14,426 nucleotides of DNA from Planctomycetota bacterium (GTDB taxonomy: Bacteria; Planctomycetota; Phycisphaerae; UBA1845): positions 1 through 14,426 of the forward strand of contig JAJRUK010000250.1 in the NCBI GenBank assembly GCA_024277835.1, written 5' to 3'. Made by a program: the position numbers and the translations under genes. Below the pieces are notes generated by a model. That model saw only the letters and a program-made list of their open reading frames with translations, searched no databases and was not told the origin of the DNA. This document shows, piece by piece, positions 1 through 6,540 of this stretch (the first letter of the stretch is position 1; the number at the start of each line of letters is the position of its first letter).

Positions 1-216
1 GACCTTGTGCATCCTTCGGCATCTCGCGCGGACGTTCAGGCGTTTCTTGAGCGCCACGTCGCGGCTGACAAAGCGAAAGAGACCTGCCTGGTCCTGGAAA
101 CGTTCAGAGCAGCACCGAAGGCGGCGAAAACGGCGCGCAAGAAAGTGGTAAAAAAGGCATCGCCTAAGAAGAAGGCTGCCAAAAAAGTAGCGAAGAAGGC
201 GCGGGCGAAGGGCTAG
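1..216 (+). CDS. 3' end of an unidentified gene with a Lys/Ala-rich tail
   Basis: The frame is open from base 1 to a TAG at 214-216, so this is the last 71 codons of a gene that begins left of the window. A GTG at base 7 could serve as an internal start, but no ribosome-binding site can be judged there. The first ~35 residues look helical and of mixed charge. The last ~35 residues are almost only Lys, Ala and Arg (runs such as KKVVKKASPKKKAAKK), like the histone-H1-like tails found on several bacterial DNA- or RNA-binding proteins. Such tails usually add nonspecific nucleic-acid affinity. The catalytic part is outside the window, so the family cannot be named; a tail of this kind on topoisomerase I is one possibility only. 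It is separated by 120 bases from the next gene. Confidence 0.6.
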   Translation, partial: DLVHPSASRADVQAFLERHVAADKAKETCLVLETFRAAPKAAKTARKKVVKKASPKKKAAKKVAKKARAKG

Positions 217-336
217 TGCTGCGGGTTGGATTCAGGCGGTCGGACGGTCGATCTTCAGGCACATGCGTCTTGTCGCAGGGATGCGAAGGCGCAATGGGGT
301 GTGGTTTTTCCGCAAAGTGAATTCGAGGGTCCACGG
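217..336 (+). other. Intergenic spacer before the TPR lipoprotein gene
   Basis: This 120-base gap has no convincing terminator hairpin and no good -35/-10 pair. The frame upstream of the ATG at 337 stays open back to about base 226 from a TTG, but those codons encode a sequence without signal-peptide character. I therefore treat it as the 5' leader. A GAGGG Shine-Dalgarno sequence lies at 325-329, 7 bases before the ATG. Confidence 0.4.
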
Positions 337-3300
337 ATGAAACGTATTGTCTCGCATTGTTTTCTGTCGCGATTGGCGCTGACGCATGGTTCGATCGCTC
401 TTGTGCTTCTTGGCGCGTGCGCTTCGGATGGTGGACCTTCCGGACCGTCAGCCTCCACTGTTCCTACCGCAGGGCAGCTTGCTCCGGGTGTCGATCCGGC
501 TCGCGCGTTGGCGACTCTCGACGAGCTGACACCCCCGCTTGATGCGCCTACCAGTACCGCAGAGATTGGGCCGCTCTCCGCTCGATCGCAGCGGCAGGTG
601 ACGCGCGCTACCGACCTTGTCGCACAACAGCGCTACACCGAAGCTTCAATCGCCCTGGAGCGGGCGCTGCGTTTCGATCCGGACCACCCCGACGTTCACC
701 GCGTCTTGGCGACGTTGCATTGGCGCGCGGGCAACATCGAGCGGGCACGGACGCACGCGGCGCGTGCGCTTGAGGGGAACCCGGATGACGCTATTGCGCA
801 ATATGTTTACGGTCGATGTCAACTTCGCGACGGTCTCTCGGAGTCGGCGATCGTGTCTTTTCGCATAGCGCTGTTGTGCTCGGACTTCGGGAAGGACGTG
901 GAGACGGCTGCCCTGACACACTACCATCTTGCGGAGTTGCTTCGCGAATCGGGATACCTGACGGCGGCCCTTTCGCAATACGATCAACTGGACGCCTTGG
1001 CGGAAACACTTCGCTCACGTGGGACGACGACCGCTGAGCTGGCTGCGATTATTTCGCGCGGGGGGGCTGCGACGGCGGAAGCACGATCGTCTATTTTTGA
1101 AAACCTCGGTCGACTTGAAGAGGCCGCGACGAGTCTCGCCGCTCTCGTTACGGCGAACCCGGACGAAACGGCGCTGGGTCGTCGTTATGTCCGGTTGCTC
1201 GCTGGCGCTGGAAAGTATGATGACGCACTTACCGCTGCACGCAAGGTTCCTGCGTTTGACGATTCGTTTATCACTCTACTCATCGATATTTACGCAAAGG
1301 CGGGGAAACCGGATGGCGTTGTGGACGATCTTCGCACGCGACTGGCGGACCAGCCGCATGTGCCACGTCTTGCGATGACGCTGGCTGATGTGTTGGTCAA
1401 GACGGATCGTCGTGGTGAGGCGATCGACGTGCTTTCAGCGTTCGTTGCTGCCAACGAAGGTACGCATGATGTCCGCTCGCGCCTTGCGAACATGCTGCTC
1501 GCCGATTCGCGCTGGTCTGACGCGCTTTCTGTCTGTGCAGACGGCATCCGAATCGCGCCGGATCGGTTTGATGAGCTAAGCGCTCCGATTCTCGCGCTTT
1601 CTTCGGACCCTGACGCGGTGGATTCAATCCTCGCAGATTCGGCCACAGGTGGCGACAATCATATCGGTTATTTTCTTCGCGGATCGCTGGCGCTATCGGT
1701 CGGCCGCACGGATGACGCGGAGGCATTGCTTGAAAAAAGCAGAGCAGAAAATCCGAACTTTGGCCCGACGCGCATTTTGCTCGCCCGATTGTACTTGAAG
1801 CAATTCCGTTACGATGAGGCGCTCTCGCTTGTTGGGGGTTCCGACGAAGAGGAACCGGCAGACGACGCAGCCCTTGAGTTGATCCGGGCGCGGATTTACG
1901 ATCGTCTCGATGATGCACCGCGAGCCATGCGTCACTATCGTGCTGTTCTGCAGCTTGACCCACAAGACACGGACGCGATGTTGGCGATGGCAGAGCTTCA
2001 TCTGCGCGTTCGCGAACCGCTGAAGGCACAACAGATTCTTCGTGTCTTGCTCGAAAAGCAGCCCGACCGAGATGATGCTCGCGAGCTACTTGGCGAAGCC
2101 TATCTTCGCGGCGACAAACCCGATCTTGCTCACGGAACGTTTGAAGAACTTCAGAATCGGACGACGAGTTTGACTGTGGCAGCGCGCTGCCGCATACGGT
2201 TGGACAAAGAGCTGGCGGGCGACCCGGAGGCGCAGCGCGCGGTCCTGCTTGAGGCAATCGAGAAGGGAACGCCGGACGCCGAGACCTGGATCGCAATTGC
2301 TCAAACCTACCCCGGCAACGAGCAGGCCAACCGCCGGGATGCATTTGAGAAAGCTCTTGCGCTCGACCCGACCAAGGTGGACATCGGGTTTTGGCTTGCA
2401 TTGACCGAGCGGAGCCTGCTCGATTTTGAGTCATGCACAAGACGCCTCGAAGGATTGTTGCGTTTTCATCCAAACCGTCATCGATGGCGTCATCAGTTGG
2501 TCGGGATGTACATGTTGATGTTTGAGGATGACAAAGCGCTTTCGTTGGCGATGGAACCTCTCCAAAAAGAGTCGCTGTCGCGTCGTGATCGTCAGGCTTT
2601 TCGCAACGACGTTGAGGACATCCTCGGTCGTGCCGACGATGATGAGAAGCTGGTCACCACGCTCCGCAGTTGGGTTGAAAGTGATCCCGACGACGCAGCC
2701 CCCAAGCGCCGATTGGCGATTGCGCTTCGTCAACTGAAACGCTATGGCGAAGCTGCGACGATCTTCGCCGAGTTGCTCAAGGCCGATCCATCCAACCTTC
2801 AGGACCGGCAAGGATTGACGACCTGTTTGCGGGACGATGGACGCATCGCGCGTGCGGAGCAGGTGATACTGGAATGGTTGGAGGATGATCCGAAGAGTGA
2901 TCACACGATCTCTCTTCTCGCATCGCATTTTGTGCTACTTGACCGATTTGAAGAGGCATTCGAGTTAACGCAGGCCCATCTCGTGCAGACGCGGAATCGC
3001 GAATGGTATCAGGGCTTTTGGCTTCGTGCGCTCAACGCGGAAAAGCGGTATTCGGATGGCGTTGAGCTTGCAGAGCGTCAACTCGATGCTGCCATGCGAG
3101 TGTTGCGAGGTAACCCGGAGCTGCGCGGTCCTCGCTGGCGCGACCATGTGCGAGACGACGAAGTAATTGACTACCCCAATGCTCCGTTTCGAGCGGAGGC
3201 GGTCGAAAACCGCGCCGCCGTCTTGCGACTTCAGCTTGCAACGGAACTCATCTTCGACAAACAATACCAGCGTGCCGAGCGAGAGCTGAACGGGTGGCTT

Positions 3301-3906
3301 GAGGGAGTGACGGACCCTCGTTTGCGGTCCAGGGTGCTGCTTCTGTTATCGACATGCTACACCCAGCAGGGGCATCTGGACAAAGCGGCCGATGTGATGG
3401 AACGCGTCCATCTTCTTTCACCGGAGGAACCCACGCGGAACAACGACCTGGCCTATCAGTGGATCGATCGCGGGGTGCGTCTTGATGAGGCAGAGCCGTT
3501 GGTTCGCTTCGCCCTCGGGAAAGTTCCGACCAACCCGGCGTATCTGGACACGTTCGGTTGGTTGCTTTACAAGAAGGGTGAGTTCGCCGAGGCGAGGACG
3601 TGGTTGCGACGCGCGGATCGCGCGCGGTTCGGGGGCGATCCGGTGATCATGGATCACCTGGGTGATGCGTGCTGGCGACTCGGGGCTGCGGACGAAGCGA
3701 TCAAGTATTGGTCCAAAGCGGTTGAGTTCGTCGCGGATCGTGACGGAGATGAATTGGTCAACGACGACGAACGCAGAGTAAAGGCCGAAACCGGTGCGAA
3801 GATCGAGGCTGCCCGTTCGAAGGGTTCGCCCAAGGTCTCACCGCTTGCGGTTGAGTCAGAAGAATCGAACGGCAACAAGGCAACGATGACGCCCAAGGAG
3901 AAGTAA
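337..3906 (+). CDS. Large TPR-repeat lipoprotein (1189 aa)
   Basis: The chosen start is the ATG at 337, preceded by GAGGG at 325-329 with 7-base spacing. It gives a typical lipoprotein signal peptide: Lys/Arg near the N-terminus, a hydrophobic stretch, then lipobox LGAC with the lipidated Cys at residue 28. An earlier in-frame TTG (226) would bury this signal. After a low-complexity linker (about 29-90), tetratricopeptide repeats run almost continuously from about residue 90 to 1150. The recurring pattern is A..L..AL..DP, for example around 95-150 (ALRFDPDHPDV) and near the C-terminus (NNDLAYQWIDRGVRLDEAE, then NPAYLDTFGWLLYKKGEF, then DPVIMDHLGDACWRLG). That last block is a well-known conserved TPR signature. 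The tail is polar and charged. TPRs are protein-docking scaffolds, so an envelope-anchored assembly or scaffold role is likely, but the partner is unknown. The yebC gene starts 1 base after the stop and its Shine-Dalgarno lies inside this gene, so the two are probably co-transcribed. Confidence 0.9.
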   Translation: MKRIVSHCFLSRLALTHGSIALVLLGACASDGGPSGPSASTVPTAGQLAPGVDPARALATLDELTPPLDAPTSTAEIGPLSARSQRQVTRATDLVAQQRYTEASIALERALRFDPDHPDVHRVLATLHWRAGNIERARTHAARALEGNPDDAIAQYVYGRCQLRDGLSESAIVSFRIALLCSDFGKDVETAALTHYHLAELLRESGYLTAALSQYDQLDALAETLRSRGTTTAELAAIISRGGAATAEARSSIFENLGRLEEAATSLAALVTANPDETALGRRYVRLLAGAGKYDDALTAARKVPAFDDSFITLLIDIYAKAGKPDGVVDDLRTRLADQPHVPRLAMTLADVLVKTDRRGEAIDVLSAFVAANEGTHDVRSRLANMLLADSRWSDALSVCADGIRIAPDRFDELSAPILALSSDPDAVDSILADSATGGDNHIGYFLRGSLALSVGRTDDAEALLEKSRAENPNFGPTRILLARLYLKQFRYDEALSLVGGSDEEEPADDAALELIRARIYDRLDDAPRAMRHYRAVLQLDPQDTDAMLAMAELHLRVREPLKAQQILRVLLEKQPDRDDARELLGEAYLRGDKPDLAHGTFEELQNRTTSLTVAARCRIRLDKELAGDPEAQRAVLLEAIEKGTPDAETWIAIAQTYPGNEQANRRDAFEKALALDPTKVDIGFWLALTERSLLDFESCTRRLEGLLRFHPNRHRWRHQLVGMYMLMFEDDKALSLAMEPLQKESLSRRDRQAFRNDVEDILGRADDDEKLVTTLRSWVESDPDDAAPKRRLAIALRQLKRYGEAATIFAELLKADPSNLQDRQGLTTCLRDDGRIARAEQVILEWLEDDPKSDHTISLLASHFVLLDRFEEAFELTQAHLVQTRNREWYQGFWLRALNAEKRYSDGVELAERQLDAAMRVLRGNPELRGPRWRDHVRDDEVIDYPNAPFRAEAVENRAAVLRLQLATELIFDKQYQRAERELNGWLEGVTDPRLRSRVLLLLSTCYTQQGHLDKAADVMERVHLLSPEEPTRNNDLAYQWIDRGVRLDEAEPLVRFALGKVPTNPAYLDTFGWLLYKKGEFAEARTWLRRADRARFGGDPVIMDHLGDACWRLGAADEAIKYWSKAVEFVADRDGDELVNDDERRVKAETGAKIEAARSKGSPKVSPLAVESEESNGNKATMTPKEK
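3895..3900 (+). promoter_or_regulatory. Shine-Dalgarno AAGGAG for yebC inside the TPR gene
   Basis: AAGGAG lies in the last codons of the TPR gene, 7 bases before the GTG at 3908. It supports that GTG as the yebC start and suggests translational coupling with the upstream gene. Confidence 0.7.
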
Positions 3907-3907
3907 C

Positions 3908-4660
3908 GTGTCCGGTCACTCAAAATGGTCCACCATCAAGCATAAGAAGGCTGCGCTGGACAAGAAACGCAGCAAGTCGTGGAGCAAGCTCGCCAAGGCT
4001 ATCACGATTTCCGCCAAAATGGGCGGGGGGAATATCGATGACAACCCGCGTCTGCGCCTGGCGATGGAAAAAGCCAAGGCTGACAACATGCCCAAAGATA
4101 CGATCCAAAAAGCGGTCTTAAAGGGGACCGGCGAACTCGACGGCGAGTCGTACGAGGAGGTCGTGTACGAGGGTTATGGCGCTGGCGGTGTTGCGATCAT
4201 GTGCATGGCCACGACCGACAATCGCAATCGAACCAGCGGCGAGATCAAGAGGATTTTTGAAAAAGCGGGCGGCAATCTCGGCGCGTCCAACTGCGTCGCG
4301 TTTCAGTTTTCGCAAAAGGGCATGATTGTCATCGACGCGGAGGCGGTCGACGAAGACCGCTTGATGGAGATCGCTCTTGAAGCTGGTGCGGAAGATGTCT
4401 CCAGCTCCGAAGCTGCACATGAAGTGATTTGTAGTCCCGACTCGTTCGAGGTGGTCCGCAAGGCGATTGAGGAGGCGAGCTTGCCCATTCAGTCAGCCGA
4501 GCTTGCGATGATCGCCGACAACACGATCGAGCTTGATTTAGTCACTGCCAAGAAGGTGCTGCGTCTGATGGAGGGTCTTGAGGATCAGGACGACGCCGAT
4601 GCGGTTTATTCCAATGCTGACATTCCTGACGACGTGGTGGCGGAGTTGGCAAAGGGTTAG
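3908..4660 (+). CDS. yebC: YebC/PmpR family protein
   Basis: The 250-aa product begins at GTG 3908 with MSGHSKWSTIKHKKAALDKK, which is the family's N-terminal signature (consensus MAGHSKWxxIKHRKAAxDxKR). It continues with the family's NPRLRLAMEKAKADNMPKD and YEEVVYEGYGAGGVA blocks, and with NRNRTSGEIKRIFEKAGGNL in the central domain. The length matches the usual ~240-250 aa. Members are cytoplasmic. They were long annotated as transcriptional regulators (PmpR in Pseudomonas), and more recent work links bacterial YebC proteins to translation of difficult sequences such as polyproline. Which role holds here cannot be told from sequence. It follows the TPR lipoprotein by 1 base with an AAGGAG site. 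Its TAG stop (4658-4660) overlaps the stop of the convergent moaB-type gene. Confidence 0.96.
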   Translation: MSGHSKWSTIKHKKAALDKKRSKSWSKLAKAITISAKMGGGNIDDNPRLRLAMEKAKADNMPKDTIQKAVLKGTGELDGESYEEVVYEGYGAGGVAIMCMATTDNRNRTSGEIKRIFEKAGGNLGASNCVAFQFSQKGMIVIDAEAVDEDRLMEIALEAGAEDVSSSEAAHEVICSPDSFEVVRKAIEEASLPIQSAELAMIADNTIELDLVTAKKVLRLMEGLEDQDDADAVYSNADIPDDVVAELAKG

Positions 4661-5163
4661 TTGCGCGACAAGAGTCCCGCGAGGTGACCTAGTTGCGGGA
4701 TGATCAGCGATGTCATGGCGAGCTTGACGGCCTTTGTCGATCCGGGCAGTGCGAAGATGGCGGTGTCATTGCAGATTCCGCCCGCTGCGCGAGAGAGCAT
4801 CGCAGCCGCACCGATTTCCTGATAGCTAAGCATTCTGAACAGCTCGCCGAATCCGTCGAGCGTCTTTTCGAGAAGCGGTGTGATGGCTTCGATCGTCGAA
4901 TCACGCGATGCGATCCCCGTTCCGCCTGTAAGAATCACCGCTTTGCAGTTTTCGTCCTGACAGAGATTTTGCACCTTCTGCCGTAGTGTTTCGGGGTCGT
5001 CGGGGATGATTTCGTAATTAGAAACGACATGATCTGCTTCGCTTAGGAGGTCGCAAACGGTCTTGCCGCTTGTGTCGGTGTCGACGGTGCGCGTGTCGCT
5101 GACGGTGATTACCGCGCACGTGACTGACGGGGAGTCGCTGCTGTGATGACGCTCATCGGACAC
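4657..5163 (-). CDS. moaB: MoaB/MogA-family molybdenum cofactor biosynthesis protein
   Basis: This is a MoaB/MogA-type protein of the molybdopterin-binding fold, which in cofactor synthesis adenylylates molybdopterin before molybdate insertion. With a GTG start at 5163 it has 168 aa, the usual MoaB length. Visible motifs are AVITVSDTR (17-25), TGGTGIASRDSTIEA (79-93, the nucleotide/pterin-binding loop), FGELFRMLSYQEIG (105-118), AAMLSRAAGGI (120-130) and ALPGSTKAVKLAM (138-150). The start is uncertain. The frame stays open upstream to an ATG at 5235 (192 aa; only a GGGGG 3 bases before it) and a GTG at 5320-5322 (221 aa; no Shine-Dalgarno), but that extension is Ser/Thr-rich and unlike the family. 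The GTG at 5163 also lacks a Shine-Dalgarno. No other molybdenum-cofactor gene is in view. Confidence 0.88.
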   Translation of the reverse strand: MSDERHHSSDSPSVTCAVITVSDTRTVDTDTSGKTVCDLLSEADHVVSNYEIIPDDPETLRQKVQNLCQDENCKAVILTGGTGIASRDSTIEAITPLLEKTLDGFGELFRMLSYQEIGAAAMLSRAAGGICNDTAIFALPGSTKAVKLAMTSLIIPQLGHLAGLLSRN

Positions 5164-5170
5164 GGGTCGT

Positions 5171-5176
5171 ATTGTA
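5171..5176 (-). promoter_or_regulatory. Candidate -10 box TACAAT just upstream of the moaB-type GTG
   Basis: Read on the minus strand, TACAAT ends 7 bases before the GTG at 5163. A transcript from this box would begin at or very near the start codon, which would make a leaderless mRNA and explain the missing Shine-Dalgarno. No matching -35 hexamer is visible at 16-18 bases, so this is only a candidate. Confidence 0.25.
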
Positions 5177-5335
5177 GACGCGGGGCAATCTTCCGTCGAT
5201 GACAAGAATGAACGACTCCCGGTTGTGCTGGACATATACCCCCAGAGCACTGCCACTCGATACGGTGCGTGTCGGGTGTAACTGGTGGATTGTCTGCCAA
5301 TGTTCAGTTGCACGATCGACACTGGTAGGCCGATT

Positions 5336-5448
5336 GCTAGTGCCGTGTTTCACAAGAACCACGACTATGGCTGTTCTCGAATACTCCGCAATCAGCCGGG
5401 TTGGTGCCCGGTTGCATCGTCGCGAAACTTGTGAAACACGGTACTAGC
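5336..5448. repeat. 113-bp inverted-repeat element with 21-bp arms
   Basis: Bases 5336-5356 are the reverse complement of 5428-5448 with one mismatch at arm position 7. The shared core is GTGTTTCACAAG. The 71-base interior holds a smaller hairpin, CCGGG at 5396-5400 with CCCGG at 5407-5411. Similarity stops abruptly at both arm ends, and CTAG occurs at both outer ends. No coding sequence fits inside. The layout resembles a small non-autonomous mobile or structured-RNA element, but no target-site duplication or transposase is evident. Confidence 0.7.
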
Positions 5449-5468
5449 GTGCTCCGAAGATGAATTCG

Positions 5469-5549
5469 TGTCGCATCACTAGCCCCAGGAATCCTTGTCG
5501 CACCAGTAGCCCTTGGAATCTGTGTTGCACAAGTAGCCCCGGAGGGGCG
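5469..5549. repeat. Three tandem 27-bp units
   Basis: Units begin at 5469, 5496 and 5523, exactly 27 bases apart. Each starts TGTCGCA or TGTTGCA and carries TAGCCC about 12 bases later. Units 1 and 2 also share GGAATC. Unit 3 diverges at its 3' end into a GCCCC/GGGGC hairpin. The unit core (GTGTTGCACAAG in unit 3) matches the inverted-repeat arm core GTGTTTCACAAG at 11 of 12 bases, so both parts of the tract appear related. The units abut, with no spacers. Confidence 0.7.
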
Positions 5550-5752
5550 GAACGGTCTTGAAAGCCCACGGCGCGAGCCGTGGGACAAAGTTCGGTGTAG
5601 GTTGCGTAGCCCCGGATGGGGCGGAACCATTTGATCACCGACTGTGGTTGCAGGAAGGTGTCGCCCCGTTGGGGCTTTGTTCCGAGGCGTTCGTTTGTTT
5701 CCCCCCCGGCTCGCGCCGGGGGCTGTTGGATATGTTTCGCCCCTTCGGGGCT
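5533..5752. repeat. Cluster of short GC hairpins (GCCCC/GGGGC family)
   Basis: Six compact palindromes occur in about 220 bases: GTAGCCCCGGAGGGGCGG at 5533-5550, CCCACGGC..GCCGTGGG at 5565-5584, GTAGCCCCGGATGGGGCGG at 5606-5624, GCCCCGTTGGGGC at 5663-5675, CCCCCGGC..GCCGGGGG at about 5704-5721, and GCCCCTTCGGGGC at 5740-5751. All would fold tightly as RNA or single-stranded DNA, and none is followed directly by a T-run on either strand. They resemble the dispersed intergenic hairpins I associate with planctomycete genomes. Together with the neighbouring repeats they fill the gap between the moaB-type gene and the GGQ gene. Confidence 0.65.
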
Positions 5753-5784
5753 AAAAGCCGGTGCCACACTTTTTTAACGGGCTG

Positions 5785-6306
5785 TTACCGGAGTGGTTTC
5801 AGGTTCGAGCGCTGTCGCTGCTGGTTGACTCCGCGCAAGACGGTTGGGTCGCGAAGGAAGAAGTCTGACAGCTGCGCCGTCGATAGCCCGAATATCGAGG
5901 CCGTGTCGCTGATACGCAGTTGACAGGCGATAAGGACGTCCATCACTTCGCTAACGACGATGGGGTAAGATTCGTTCGTTTCTGCGATTCGAAGTGTGCC
6001 GCCGCCGGTGATGTAGACGCGAATCGTTTCGCTCGGCGCGTATGACTCGGGATCAACCCGTGTTCGAACTTCCAGCGCGATCATCAGACGCAGCCTGCGG
6101 AGCGCGCGCCGCTTGTTGACGTGTTGCGATCGGTCTTCGTTCGCTATCGCGGCGATTCCGGTGGGGAGGTGGCGAATACGCACCGCAGAGTCGGTCTTGT
6201 TTCGCTTCTGACCGCCCGGACCGCTCGCGCGATACTTGTCCACTTCGCAGTCGCGAAGCAGCGACGCGTCGTCGAGCAGAAGGTAGTTGGGCGCGTTCTC
6301 AGTCAT
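5785..6306 (-). CDS. Peptide chain release factor-like (GGQ domain) protein
   Basis: The start at ATG 6306 gives 173 aa that begin just before the family homology; the frame runs open upstream to 6450 but that extension looks unrelated. Residues about 12-80 are a class-I release-factor catalytic domain with the GGQ motif at 31-33 (ASGPGGQKRNKTDSAVRIRH) and the basic stretch after it. GGQ places the Gln that triggers peptidyl-tRNA hydrolysis on the ribosome. The stop-codon recognition domains of RF1/RF2 are absent, so a ribosome-rescue role, as for ArfB, is more likely than normal termination. The C-terminal ~60 residues (about 113-173) form a second, helical region with a helix-turn-helix-like stretch (about 122-152, ASIFGLSTAQLSDFF) ending in LKPLR. 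This tail differs from the short basic tail of ArfB. It is transcribed divergently from the FG-GAP lipoprotein gene. Confidence 0.85.
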   Translation of the reverse strand: MTENAPNYLLLDDASLLRDCEVDKYRASGPGGQKRNKTDSAVRIRHLPTGIAAIANEDRSQHVNKRRALRRLRLMIALEVRTRVDPESYAPSETIRVYITGGGTLRIAETNESYPIVVSEVMDVLIACQLRISDTASIFGLSTAQLSDFFLRDPTVLRGVNQQRQRSNLKPLR

Positions 6307-6323
6307 CGTTCTTATCAGTAAAT

Positions 6324-6338
6324 CGGTTTGGCAAACCG
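6324..6338. promoter_or_regulatory. Perfect 15-bp palindrome, possible operator
   Basis: CGGTTTGGCAAACCG has 7-bp arms around a single central base. It lies 17 bases upstream of the GGQ-protein ATG, in the divergent gap shared with the lipoprotein gene. It could bind a dimeric regulator or form a small hairpin in the 5' leader. If translation began at the upstream ATG at 6348 it would instead be coding. Confidence 0.3.
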
Positions 6339-6528
6339 GGGCAACCATACGACGTCGCGGGATCGCCCTGCAACTCGCCAATCGAGTCCCTGCGCACACA
6401 CTATATCGGACTTTGCCCGATGTCGTGGTCCGCTCGTCGCATTTTCTCACGGCTGAAAGTCGCCGCGCTTCGCCGCCGATAACGAAGGTGAGATTACGTA
6501 TTCATTTTCGGTCCAAGAGACCGTCTTT

Positions 6529-6534
6529 GGGGAG
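6529..6534 (+). promoter_or_regulatory. Shine-Dalgarno GGGGAG setting the FG-GAP lipoprotein start
   Basis: GGGGAG lies 6 bases before the ATG at 6541 but only 3 before the adjacent GTG at 6538. The ATG is therefore preferred. The two options differ by one residue. Confidence 0.6.
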
Positions 6535-6540
6535 TTTGTG

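Noticed and set aside
226..336. N-terminal extension of the TPR protein from TTG 226
   Set aside because: The extension would place 37 unrelated residues before a clear lipoprotein signal peptide, and the ATG at 337 has its own GAGGG site.
1397..2473. Long open frame of 358 codons on the minus strand inside the TPR gene
   Set aside because: It lies wholly opposite a clear TPR coding frame, shows no recognisable domain, and is Arg/Ser/Pro-rich as expected of a shadow frame in GC-rich DNA.
5199..5447. Small + strand frame across the inverted repeat
   Set aside because: It has no ribosome-binding site and its content simply reads through the repeat arms.
5469..5549. Possible CRISPR array from the 27-bp period
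   Set aside because: The units abut without spacers, diverge from each other, and no cas gene is nearby.
5750..5776. Possible intrinsic terminator at the T6 run near 5770
   Set aside because: The nearest stem (GGCT/AGCC) is weak and about 10 bases before the T-run, and no + strand gene ends there.
5558..5923. Small + strand frame across the hairpin cluster
   Set aside because: It reads through palindromes and then antisense to the GGQ gene. There is no signal of selection or domain.
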